From Enhydrobacter sp. (lineage in GTDB: Bacteria; Pseudomonadota; Alphaproteobacteria; Reyranellales; Reyranellaceae): a stretch of DNA of 36,309 nucleotides. Positions 24,568-32,231 of this stretch are shown here, piece by piece. The stretch spans positions 1-36,309 of the forward strand of contig JAHCJV010000057.1 in the NCBI GenBank assembly GCA_026126105.1, written 5' to 3'. Numbering within the stretch: position 1 is the first letter of the stretch; each line of letters starts with the position of its first letter. Below the pieces are notes generated by a model. The model searched no databases and was not told the DNA's origin. It worked only from the letters and a program-made list of their open reading frames with translations. Both the position numbers and the translations under genes were made by a program.

Positions 24568-25169
24568 AAGTGGCAGCGCCGGCAATGCTTGCCGTCGGCC
24601 TGTCCGCGCTTGTGGCGGGCGTGCAGTGGTGGCCATGGATCGCCGTGGTCGACGCACGCATCAACGACTTTTTCGCGGCCTATCGTTCGCAGCCGTTTCT
24701 CGCCGGATTCGTCTGGCTGACCGCATTCGGTGCAAATCCCACCGTCGTGGCAGTCTGTGCGACGACGTCGGCATTGCTTTGGGTCGCGCGGCTGCCTGGT
24801 CTGATGCTGCCTCTGTGGATCGCCTTTCTGGGCGCCCAAGCAACGGGGTGGAGCCTGAAGTTTCTGGTCGGGCGGACGCGGCCTGCGTTCCTGGAGGTGG
24901 CCAGCGCAATCTCACCGTCTTTCCCCAGCGGGCATTCATTAGGGTCGATCGTCGTCTATGGATTCCTGGCCTTCGTCTTGGCGCGGCACGGACCGCGCGG
25001 AACGCTGGCTATCGCTGCGCCAGCGATGCTGGTGGCCCTGGTCCTGTTGATTGGCTTCAGCCGGATGTTCCTGAGCGTCCATTACGCGAGCGACGTTCTT
25101 GGGGGCTTCCTGGTGGGCGGCTTGTGGTTGCTCGTCGCGATCGCGCTGTCGGAGCGAACGACCGCTTGA
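24564..25169 (+). CDS. PAP2 family membrane phosphatase
   Basis: 201 residues from the ATG that overlaps the previous stop (ATGA). The three phosphatase motifs are intact: KFLVGRTRP (Lys99, Arg106), FPSGHS (121-124) and SRMFLSVHYASD (Arg167, His173, Asp177). Five to six hydrophobic membrane spans alternate with them. Known family members dephosphorylate phosphatidic acid or undecaprenyl pyrophosphate on the periplasmic face. As the partner of a lipid kinase in one operon, it could reverse or balance lipid phosphorylation. An open frame upstream of 24564 lies inside the phosphoesterase gene and is rejected. It ends 10 bases before the convergent topoisomerase gene. Confidence 0.92.
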   Translation: MKVAAPAMLAVGLSALVAGVQWWPWIAVVDARINDFFAAYRSQPFLAGFVWLTAFGANPTVVAVCATTSALLWVARLPGLMLPLWIAFLGAQATGWSLKFLVGRTRPAFLEVASAISPSFPSGHSLGSIVVYGFLAFVLARHGPRGTLAIAAPAMLVALVLLIGFSRMFLSVHYASDVLGGFLVGGLWLLVAIALSERTTA

Positions 25170-25179
25170 ACCGCTGCCG

Positions 25180-27516
25180 TCACAGCCAGCCGTTGGCCTT
25201 GAAGGGGCCGAGATCGATGCCGGGAGGGGCATACCATCCGTCGGCGCTGTACCGGGCGCCGAGTTGAAACGCGATCTCCTTATTGCCGTAAGGAATTCTC
25301 AGCGGCGTGTTCGTGGCGGCGTTCTTCAAGGCGTGTGCGCGTGAGGGCTCGTCGCGACCAACGGCGGTCTTGCTCTTTCGTGCCTTTCTGAGCGGCGTCG
25401 CCTTTTCGTCGGCCCGCGTTGCACTTGTGCGGCGCTGCCGCTTCTTGGCGGCCCGCTTTGCACCCTCCACGGAAGCCGACGACGAGCTTGCCGGCGGCGC
25501 GGTGCTTCGCTTGCCTCCCGGCTTCCCTGGCGCGTGTTGATCCAGGAATGCTCGGCAGGCAGGGCCTGAAGCGGCATAGTCGGCCGGGAGTGCGACTCTG
25601 TTCTGCCGCGCGAGGCTTTCGGCATAGCGCTTCATCGCGTCGGTGGGCGGCCTGTCGCCTCCGCCGCCGTTCGCCCGTGCACTGCCCACGAGCAACGCGC
25701 CGCCAGGCACGGGGCCGTCGGTCAGCTTGCCGATGATGCGCCGGGCGACATCGCAGACGGCATCGACCGCACCCATCATCTGTTGCTTGCCGACGACGAC
25801 ATCGTCGAGGAGGCATTCGAGCTGGGCCGTCTGTCCCGGGTCGACCAGGGCCGGGTCGGCCGACTTCAGCACGCCGAACAGCTTCAGCCCGGTGTCGGTG
25901 GGCACGATAGTCTTGCCTTGGGCGACGAGAAACTCCTGCTTCTTCAGCCCGCCGATGATCTCCGCCCGGGTCGCGGGCGTGCCGATTCCCTTGGCCTCCT
26001 TCAGCCGGTCGCGCAGCAGCGGGTCGTCCACGAAGCGCCACGCATTCTGCATCGCCTCGATCAGCGTGCCTTCGCTGTAGCGCGGCGGCGGCTTGGTCTC
26101 CTTGGCCTCGACCTCCGGATCGCGCAGCCGGGCCGGTTCGCCGTCGCGCATCGCCGGGAGCAGTTGCCCACCGTCGCCCTTTTCGTCGACCGGCTGCCAT
26201 TCCGGAAACGCCGCGCGCCAGCCGAGGTCGAGCGGTTGCCGACCGGTCGCCTTGAAGGGGAAGCCCTTGACGTCGAGCCTGGCGGTGGTCTGGCGATAGC
26301 GGAAGTCCGGCATGAGCGCGGCCAGGTAAGCGCGGGCGATGACGTCGAACAGCTTCTTCTCGTCGACCGACAGACGCGGCCAGACCTCGCGCAGCGTGTC
26401 CACGGTGTTGGCGTTGGGAATGACCGCGTGATGGCTCGCACCCTCGAGGCCCTTATCGTGGAATGTGCCGCTCGCGCCGCGGCGAATGAGGGGCGGGACG
26501 GGGACAGGAATGTCCCTGAACGACTGGCCGACCTGCAGGCCGGCCACGATCCTGGGAACGTCGGCAACCAGGCTCTCGGGCAGGTAACGCACCTCCGCGC
26601 GGGGATAGGTGATGATCTTCTTGCCCTGGCCGTCGTAAAGCTCCTGCGCGACCTCCAAAGTCTTGGCGGCAGACCATCCGAATCGCGCGGAGCACAATTT
26701 CTGCAACGACGGGAGGTCGTGCAGCTTGGGCGGTCCTTGTCGCTTGTCTTCGACACGCACGGCGAGCGGGCCCTCGAAGTCGCGTGCTGCCTCGACGACG
26801 GCTTCGGCCAGTGCGCGACGCAGAATCCGCTCGGCCGGCGCATGCCGCATCTTGAATTCGCCGCTGGCGACCTTCGCCGTGGCGACGACTTCGAAGTAGG
26901 TGACCGGCACGAAGTTGCGGATCTCGAGCTCGCGCTTGCAGACGATCGCCAGGGTCGGCGTCTTCACCCTGCCGACGCCGATGACACCGCGAGCGCCCCG
27001 TCCCAGGATCACCGTGGCGGTGCGGGTGAGGGAGAGATTGTAGATCTGGTCGGCCTGCCGGCGGGCGACGGCGGCCGCATAGAGGCGGGCATACTCGGCG
27101 TTCGGTTTGGCTGTCCTGAACGCATCCTGGATGGTCTTGGGATCCTGGGCGGTGAACAGGACCCGCATCACCTCGCCGCGATACTTGTAGTGCTCGAGGA
27201 TTTCCTGGCCGATCAGCTGGCCTTCGCGATCGCAGTCGGTTGCCAGCCAGACGCGCCGGGCGCTGCGCAGGGCGTCGCAGATGGCGGCCAGCTTGGCGGC
27301 CTTGTTGCCGCCAACCGCCGGCCGCGTGCCGTAGAGCCCCTCCGGCTTAAGCAGGATCGGCGACCAGCGTTTCCATTCCGGAACGACGTCTTCCGGCTCG
27401 AGCAGATCGATCAGGTGACCTTCGGCTGGAAGGATCGTGCCGTAGCGGGCGCCGACCGCGCCGCGGACGTCCTTGGCCTGGCTGCTCTTCTCGGTGATGA
27501 CGATCTGGTCGGGCAT
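25180..27516 (-). CDS. topB: Type IA DNA topoisomerase (topoisomerase III-like) with C-terminal DUF5710-like module
   Basis: 778 residues from ATG 27516 (MPDQIVITEKSS), the usual family N-terminus; an ATG or TTG up to 27552 is also open but no ribosome binding site distinguishes them. The Toprim domain has the TEKSSQAKD glutamate and ATDCDREG (Asp94, Asp96, Glu98). GVGRVKTPTLA and IITYPRAEVRYLPES follow, with catalytic Tyr304. A basic Ser/Ala/Lys/Arg-rich linker runs from about residue 655. The last 40 residues (IPYGNKEIAFQLGARYS, WYAPPGIDLGPFKANGWL) match the DUF5710 pattern found at the end of many mobile-element and chromosomal topB genes. It relaxes and decatenates DNA. A damaged copy of its 5' end lies at 29342. 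Confidence 0.93.
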   Translation of the reverse strand: MPDQIVITEKSSQAKDVRGAVGARYGTILPAEGHLIDLLEPEDVVPEWKRWSPILLKPEGLYGTRPAVGGNKAAKLAAICDALRSARRVWLATDCDREGQLIGQEILEHYKYRGEVMRVLFTAQDPKTIQDAFRTAKPNAEYARLYAAAVARRQADQIYNLSLTRTATVILGRGARGVIGVGRVKTPTLAIVCKRELEIRNFVPVTYFEVVATAKVASGEFKMRHAPAERILRRALAEAVVEAARDFEGPLAVRVEDKRQGPPKLHDLPSLQKLCSARFGWSAAKTLEVAQELYDGQGKKIITYPRAEVRYLPESLVADVPRIVAGLQVGQSFRDIPVPVPPLIRRGASGTFHDKGLEGASHHAVIPNANTVDTLREVWPRLSVDEKKLFDVIARAYLAALMPDFRYRQTTARLDVKGFPFKATGRQPLDLGWRAAFPEWQPVDEKGDGGQLLPAMRDGEPARLRDPEVEAKETKPPPRYSEGTLIEAMQNAWRFVDDPLLRDRLKEAKGIGTPATRAEIIGGLKKQEFLVAQGKTIVPTDTGLKLFGVLKSADPALVDPGQTAQLECLLDDVVVGKQQMMGAVDAVCDVARRIIGKLTDGPVPGGALLVGSARANGGGGDRPPTDAMKRYAESLARQNRVALPADYAASGPACRAFLDQHAPGKPGGKRSTAPPASSSSASVEGAKRAAKKRQRRTSATRADEKATPLRKARKSKTAVGRDEPSRAHALKNAATNTPLRIPYGNKEIAFQLGARYSADGWYAPPGIDLGPFKANGWL

Positions 27517-27628
27517 CGCACGGAACATAAACAGAACGAGAGGCGGCAACAAGCGGCGGCGGGCGGCAGTGGAGCGCGCGGCGTGCCGGATTCATGCGGT
27601 AGGATGCGGGCCGGATACGGGAGAGATC

Positions 27629-28615
27629 ATGCGTATATGCGTGTTTGGGGCCGGTGCGATCGGCGGCAATTTCGCGGCGCGTCTGGCCGATGCCGGAAAC
27701 GAGGTTTCCGTCGTGGCGCGCGGCCGGCACCTCCAGGCGATCAGGGCCAATGGCCTGACCCTGATCGCGGGCGACAGGCGTATCGTCGCCCGGGTGAAGG
27801 CAAGCGACCGTCCGGAGGACCTCGGACCGCAGGACGTCGTGATCTCGACCTTGAAGGCGACCGGGCTCGATGCGCTTGCGGCCGGCGTCGGGCCGCTGCT
27901 CGGCCCGGGAACGGCGGTCGTGTTCGCGCAGAACGGCATCCCGTGGTGGTACGGACACGGCCTCGGCAAGACACGGCCTCCGGCGCCCGATTTGTCCCGG
28001 CTCGATCCGGGCGGAGCGCTTGCCAAGGCGGTCGGCTATGACCGTACTTTGGGCGGTGCCATCACCTCACCGAACCACGTTGTCGAGCCCGGCGTGATCG
28101 TCAACGAGCAGCCCGACCGCAACACGCTCTGGGTCGGCGAGATCGACGACCGGCAGACGCCGCGAATCGAGGCGCTGCGCAGGACGCTGATCGCCGCCGG
28201 CATCGCCTCGCCGTCGACGCGCGATATCCGCTACGACATCTGGCACAAGCTGATGGCCAACCTCACCGGCTCGTCGATCTGCCTCGTCCTGGGCCAGCCG
28301 TCGACGATCCAGAAGACGCCGTTGGTCAACCAGATGGCCCGCCGCGCCCATGCCGAGGCGCTGGCGGTGGCCGCCGCGCACGGCGTCGTGCTCGACGACA
28401 GTCCCGACGTGCGCTACGGACCCAAGCGGGTCTATTTCGATCACCGCCCGTCGATCCTGCAGGACTATGATCTCAGGCGCCCGATGGAGATCGAGGCCAT
28501 CGTGCGCGCGCCGCTCGCCTTTGCCCGCAGCGCCGGCGTGCCGACGCCGACCTTGGATGCCATCGAGGCGCTGACCGTCAGCATGGCGACGTCGAAAGGT
28601 CTCTACACGCCCTGA
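27629..28615 (+). CDS. Ketopantoate reductase (PanE/ApbA) family oxidoreductase
   Basis: 328 residues from ATG 27629 (GGGAGAG about 3-4 bases upstream); an upstream in-frame extension runs antisense into topB and is rejected. The Rossmann motif CVFGAGAIGGNFA is at 4-16. The C-terminal helical domain carries WHKLMANLTGSS with Lys207 and Asn211 in the positions of the PanE catalytic lysine and asparagine. FAQNGIPWWYG is the usual substrate-loop segment. It would reduce a 2-oxo acid with NADPH. True pantothenate synthesis is not supported by neighbours, and paralogues of this family are common in catabolic loci, so panE is not assigned. Confidence 0.88.
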   Translation: MRICVFGAGAIGGNFAARLADAGNEVSVVARGRHLQAIRANGLTLIAGDRRIVARVKASDRPEDLGPQDVVISTLKATGLDALAAGVGPLLGPGTAVVFAQNGIPWWYGHGLGKTRPPAPDLSRLDPGGALAKAVGYDRTLGGAITSPNHVVEPGVIVNEQPDRNTLWVGEIDDRQTPRIEALRRTLIAAGIASPSTRDIRYDIWHKLMANLTGSSICLVLGQPSTIQKTPLVNQMARRAHAEALAVAAAHGVVLDDSPDVRYGPKRVYFDHRPSILQDYDLRRPMEIEAIVRAPLAFARSAGVPTPTLDAIEALTVSMATSKGLYTP

Positions 28616-28616
28616 C

Positions 28617-28995
28617 GACGCGGGCTGCCTTTCACGACGCTCGTCGTCGAATGCCGCCGGCATGCCGCACAGGATCGCCTCGACCTTCGCAGCCGGCAGC
28701 CCGGCGGCTTTCGCGATACGTTCGTGCGCCGCGGTCGGAAAGGCCGACCGCCAGTGGCTGGTGATGACGCAGACGGCAATCTCGCGCTCGCGTTCGCTCA
28801 ACGAGTAGCCGCCGGGCTGGAAGTGCGCACCGAAAGGCCCCGCGACCTTCGCGAGCTTCGGGTTGTGCACCCAGATCTTCGTCGGGCCCGGAAGGCGGCC
28901 GCGCGCCTCCATCATGGCGTCGTAGCCTGCCTGCTGCTCCGGGCTCATTTTGTCGTAAGGGATTTCGGCGTAACGGCAGAACGTCGGCGTCTCGG
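28617..28995 (-). pseudogene. Truncated carboxymuconolactone-decarboxylase-like gene
   Basis: The minus strand encodes RYAEIPYDKMSPEQQAGYDAM, then GPTKIWVHNPKLAKVAGPFG, REREIAVCVITSHWRS and AILCGMPAAFDDERRE. This is the N-terminal two thirds of a CMD/AhpD-fold protein. The frame then runs straight into the antisense of the ketopantoate-reductase gene end, so the last ~65 residues are missing. No start codon is found before PTFCRYAEIP, where the frame merges into the dioxygenase remnant. Treated as a decayed gene fragment. Confidence 0.75.
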
Positions 28996-29340
28996 CTTGC
29001 GCGGAAAGAACCCCTCGTTGAGCGTGATGCGCCGGTCGGGCGAGCTGTTGGCGAAGGAGCCGTGCACCAGCTGGCGGTTGGTCACGATCGTGTCGCCGGC
29101 ATCGCACTGCATCGGCACCGCGCCTTCGATGCGGTCCGAACCGCTCTCGGCGACCATCTTGCGGATGTCGGCCTTGCCGCGCCTGTGGCTGCCGGGCAGC
29201 ACCCAGACGCCGTTCCCCGCCGTGCTCGGATAGAGCTGCGTCATGAAGTTGAAGTGGTGCGCGCCCTCGTCCGAGTCGGGCGCGTTCCAGTGCGTTTTGC
29301 CGTCCTGGTGCCACGCGACCGACGGCCCGAGGCGCCCCTG
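28945..29340 (-). pseudogene. 5'-truncated phytanoyl-CoA dioxygenase (PhyH) family gene
   Basis: The conceptual product starts abruptly at LGPSVAWHQDGKTHWN and includes FMTQLYPSTAGNGVWVLPGS, CDAGDTIVTNRQLVHGS and RRITLNEGFFPR. The HxD of WHQDG and the distal His of VHGS are Fe(II) ligands of the family, and the Arg of RRITLN is in the place that binds 2-oxoglutarate. The N-terminal ~100 or more residues are gone; at 29341 the sequence switches to a topB fragment of opposite orientation. Its last ~15 codons run in a shifted frame over the CMD remnant. Non-functional by truncation. Confidence 0.8.
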
Positions 29341-29341
29341 A

Positions 29342-29490
29342 ATGCCCGACCAGATCGTCATCATCGAGAAAAGCAGCCAGGCCAAGGATGTCCGAGGTGA
29401 GGTCGGTGCCCCCTACGGGACAATCCTCCCGACCGAGGCCACCTGATCGCTCTGCTCGAACCGGAGGATGTGGTTCCGGAAAGAAGCACC
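29342..29490 (+). pseudogene. Frameshifted 5' fragment of a second topB copy
   Basis: It starts with ATG and encodes MPDQIVIIEKSSQAKDVRGE, nearly the same as the start of topB at 27516. By hand alignment the DNA is about 85% identical over the first 47 codons. One base is missing around 29440 (topB GGTCAC against GCCAC), which creates a TGA. Similarity in the shifted frame continues (LIALLEPEDVVPE) until about 29490 and then stops. The rest of the gene is absent. Confidence 0.85.
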
Positions 29491-29513
29491 GCCACGCTTG
29501 GCGGGTCTCCGAA

Positions 29514-29543
29514 AAATACTAGCTAGTTGACTAGCTAGTATTT
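29514..29543. promoter_or_regulatory. Perfect 30-bp palindrome, probable TetR-type operator
   Basis: Arms AAATACTAGCTAGT and ACTAGCTAGTATTT are perfectly complementary over 14 bases, with a 2-base centre (TG). It is AT-rich in a GC-rich genome and lies 52 bases before the first gene of a six-gene operon that ends with a TetR regulator. The internal ACTAGCTAGT repeat within each arm and the overall size fit a TetR-family operator that may bind one or two dimers. A TTGACT at 29527 inside it could be a -35 element, but no good -10 follows. Confidence 0.7.
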
Positions 29544-29595
29544 ATCCTGCGTTCCATTCATGACTTCATGAGCTTCAGCAAAAGGGGAGGAACCT

Positions 29596-30594
29596 ATGCG
29601 AACAATGAGCTTGAGCCGCCGAAGGTTGATGGCGACGGCGGGCATACCCGCGACGGCGCTGACGGCGGGCGGCCCAGCCCGCTCCCAGGCCGACTATCCG
29701 ACGCGGCCGGTTCGCCTCATCGTGCCTTTCCCGGCCGGCGGTGCAACCGACATCATAGGCCGGCTGGTCGCCCAGAAGCTTACGGAGGCGCTCGGTCAGC
29801 AGTTCGTGGTCGAGAACAAGCCGGGTGCCGGCGGCAACATCGGTGCCGCGATCGCGGCGCAGTCGGCGCCCGACGGCTACACCCTGTTCATGGGATCGCC
29901 CGGCACGCACGCCGTCAACGCTCATCTCTATGACAAGCCGGGCTACGACGGCATCAAGGATTTCGATCCGATCTCACTGGTCGTAAAGGCCCCGAATCTG
30001 TTGGTCGTGCATCCGAGCTTCCCGGCCAACACCCTGGCCGAGTTCATCGAGTACGCGCGCAAGAACCCCGGCCTGACCTACGGCCACACCAGCAACGGCG
30101 GCACCAAGCACCTCGCCGGCGAGCTGCTGCGGCTCAAGGCGAACATCGACATCGTCCCGGTCGCCTACAAGGGCAGCGCGCCGATGATGGCCGACCTCGT
30201 GGCAGGACACCTGAAGGTGGCATTCGACGACCTCATCACCTCGCTGCAGCACGTGAACAACAAGTCGATCCGCGCGCTTGCCATCACCGGCCAAAGCCGC
30301 TGGCCGAGCGTGCCGGACGTGCCACGCGTGTCGGAGCTGGGCGGTGTGTTCGCCGACTACGATGTGACGGCCTGGTACGGGCTGCTGGCGCCCGCGCGCA
30401 CGCCGAGGCCGATCATCGACAAGGTGAACGCGATCGTCGTCAAGGCGCTGCAGGACAAAGTGTTGCGCGATGACCTCTATGCCAAAGGCGTCGAGCCGAT
30501 CGGCTCGTCGCCCAAGCAGTTCCAGGACTTCATCGCTGCCGAGTATGCACGCTGGGGCGATGTGATCCGCCGGGCGGGCATCAAGATGTCCTAG
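29596..30594 (+). CDS. Bug/TctC family periplasmic solute-binding protein
   Basis: 332 residues, standard for the family. ATG 29596 follows GGGGAGGA at a good distance. A twin-arginine-like N-terminus (LSRRRLMATAGIPATALTAGG) ends near ARSQA, indicating export. Family motifs: YPTRPVRLIVPFPAGGATDIIGR, seen at about residues 34-56, VVENKPGAGGNIGA and APDGYTL. YGHTSNGGTKHLAGELL and VAYKGSAPMMADLVAGH are ligand-site strands. Such proteins capture carboxylates for tripartite tricarboxylate transporters; the TctA and TctB membrane partners are not in the window. It begins the operon behind the 30-bp palindrome and the next gene starts 2 bases after its stop. Confidence 0.94.
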   Translation: MRTMSLSRRRLMATAGIPATALTAGGPARSQADYPTRPVRLIVPFPAGGATDIIGRLVAQKLTEALGQQFVVENKPGAGGNIGAAIAAQSAPDGYTLFMGSPGTHAVNAHLYDKPGYDGIKDFDPISLVVKAPNLLVVHPSFPANTLAEFIEYARKNPGLTYGHTSNGGTKHLAGELLRLKANIDIVPVAYKGSAPMMADLVAGHLKVAFDDLITSLQHVNNKSIRALAITGQSRWPSVPDVPRVSELGGVFADYDVTAWYGLLAPARTPRPIIDKVNAIVVKALQDKVLRDDLYAKGVEPIGSSPKQFQDFIAAEYARWGDVIRRAGIKMS

Positions 30595-30596
30595 GG

Positions 30597-32216
30597 ATGA
30601 CGATGACAACCAGCACTCCTGCGAGGACACCAGCCATGCCGAAGGCCGGTGAAGGCGCGGACATGCGCCAGATGCTTGCGGAAGTCGAGGCGCGGCGCGC
30701 CTCGGCGATGGACGACGCTCGTCCTCGTGCGGTCGCCCGCCAGCGGGCCGATGGCAAGAAGACGGCGCGTGAACGCATCGAGGCGCTCTGCGACCCGGGA
30801 TCATGGCGCGAATTCGGGGCACTGGTCACAGCCGCCGCCGACACCGACGTCACGCGCGACCTCGACGCGCCGGCTGACGGGATCCTGACCGGCCTGGCGA
30901 CGATCGACGGGCGGTGGGTCGTGGTGACGTCGCAGGATTTCACGGTATATGGCGGCAGCAGCAGCGTGATCGGCAGCCTCAAGCTGGCGCGCGCCGTCGA
31001 CAAGGCCATCGACTCCGGCATGCCGCTGGTCCGCCTGCTCGAAGGCGGCGGGCACCGCATCCAGGAAGGACTCGACGCCCGGCACTTCGCGTCGGCGAAG
31101 GGGATCTTCAACGCCTTCACGCGGGCCTCGGGCTGGGTGCCGATCGTCGCGGCGATGCTGGGACCCTGCTTCGCCGGACCGACCAACCACGCTGCCTTGG
31201 CCGACTATGTCGTCATGGTGCGCGGCATCGCCACGATGGGCATGGCAGGGCCCGCTCTCGTCAAGGCGGGCACGGGAGAGGCGATCGACAAGGAAGAGCT
31301 GGGTGGCGCCGCGCTGCAGGTCGATGAAACCGGCGCCGCCGACCTGGCCGTCGATACCGAGGAAGAATGCTTCGCCGTTATCCGCCGCTATCTGTCCTAC
31401 ATGCCGGCCAACGCCCGGGAACGCCCGCCGGTCGCGCGGATCGGCGACCCGATCGAGCGGCGCGACGAAGCGCTGCTCGACCTCGTGCCGGCAAACCTGC
31501 GCAAGCCCTATGACGTGCGCAAGGTCGTCGCCGTGCTCGCCGATGGCGGCAGCGTACTCGAGATCAAGCCGACGCATGCGCGCAACATCGTTACCGCGCT
31601 CGCCAGGCTGGACGGCCAGCCGGTCGGCTTCGTCGCCAACAACCCACTGTTCGCCGCCGGCATGCTGGACGGAAACGCGTGCGACAAGGCGGCCCATTTC
31701 ATCGCCGTGTGCGACGCCTTCGGCTTGCCGCTGGTCTACCTGATCGACGTGCCGGGTTTCGCCATCGGTTCGGCCGCCGAACGCAGCCGCATGCCGCGGC
31801 GCAGCGCCAAGCTGATCCATGAGCTGGGTAACGCCACGGTGCCGCGGGTCTCGGTCGTGCTGCGCAAGGGATACGGCCTTGGCTATGTGGCGATGTGCGG
31901 CGGACGTGGTTTCGGCGCCGACGCGAGCGTGGCGTGGCCGACGGCGCAGATCTGCGCCATGTCGGTCGAGGGCGCCGTCGACATCGCGTATCGCAAGGAG
32001 ATCAAGGCCGCGCCAGATCCCGAGCAGCGTCGCGCCGAGCTGATCGAGGACTTCAAGGAGCGGCTGGGCGCCGTCCGGGCGGCCGAGCATTTCGGCATCG
32101 ACGACGTGATCGATCCGCGGGACACGCGGCGCATGATCGTCGAGACCCTGCAGACCACCCCGCCGCGGCGACGGGTCAGCCTGCCACCGAAATTTCGTTC
32201 CATAGCACCGATCTAG
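30597..32216 (+). CDS. Acyl-CoA carboxyltransferase (AccD/PccB/MmdA-type beta subunit)
   Basis: 539 residues covering both halves of the carboxyltransferase fold. The N-terminal half has KKTARERIEALCDPGSWREFG, EGGGHRIQEGLDAR and VAAMLGPCFAGPTNHAALADYV. The C-terminal half has LDGQPVGFVANNP, AHFIAVCDAFGLPLVYLIDVPGF and RKGYGLGYVAMCGGRGFGAD. It moves a carboxyl group between biotin and an acyl-CoA. No biotin carboxylase or biotin carrier gene is in the window, so it may pair with a subunit elsewhere or work as a decarboxylase subunit. The arrangement inside an organic-acid operon suggests breakdown of a short or branched acid. ATG 30603 is an alternative start. Confidence 0.9.
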   Translation: MTMTTSTPARTPAMPKAGEGADMRQMLAEVEARRASAMDDARPRAVARQRADGKKTARERIEALCDPGSWREFGALVTAAADTDVTRDLDAPADGILTGLATIDGRWVVVTSQDFTVYGGSSSVIGSLKLARAVDKAIDSGMPLVRLLEGGGHRIQEGLDARHFASAKGIFNAFTRASGWVPIVAAMLGPCFAGPTNHAALADYVVMVRGIATMGMAGPALVKAGTGEAIDKEELGGAALQVDETGAADLAVDTEEECFAVIRRYLSYMPANARERPPVARIGDPIERRDEALLDLVPANLRKPYDVRKVVAVLADGGSVLEIKPTHARNIVTALARLDGQPVGFVANNPLFAAGMLDGNACDKAAHFIAVCDAFGLPLVYLIDVPGFAIGSAAERSRMPRRSAKLIHELGNATVPRVSVVLRKGYGLGYVAMCGGRGFGADASVAWPTAQICAMSVEGAVDIAYRKEIKAAPDPEQRRAELIEDFKERLGAVRAAEHFGIDDVIDPRDTRRMIVETLQTTPPRRRVSLPPKFRSIAPI

Positions 32217-32231
32217 ACAGGAGCATCCGGC

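Noticed and set aside
25783..28041. 752-codon plus-strand open frame opposite topB
   Set aside because: The sense strand has intact topoisomerase motifs; this frame has none and merges into the ketopantoate reductase gene in a wrong frame.
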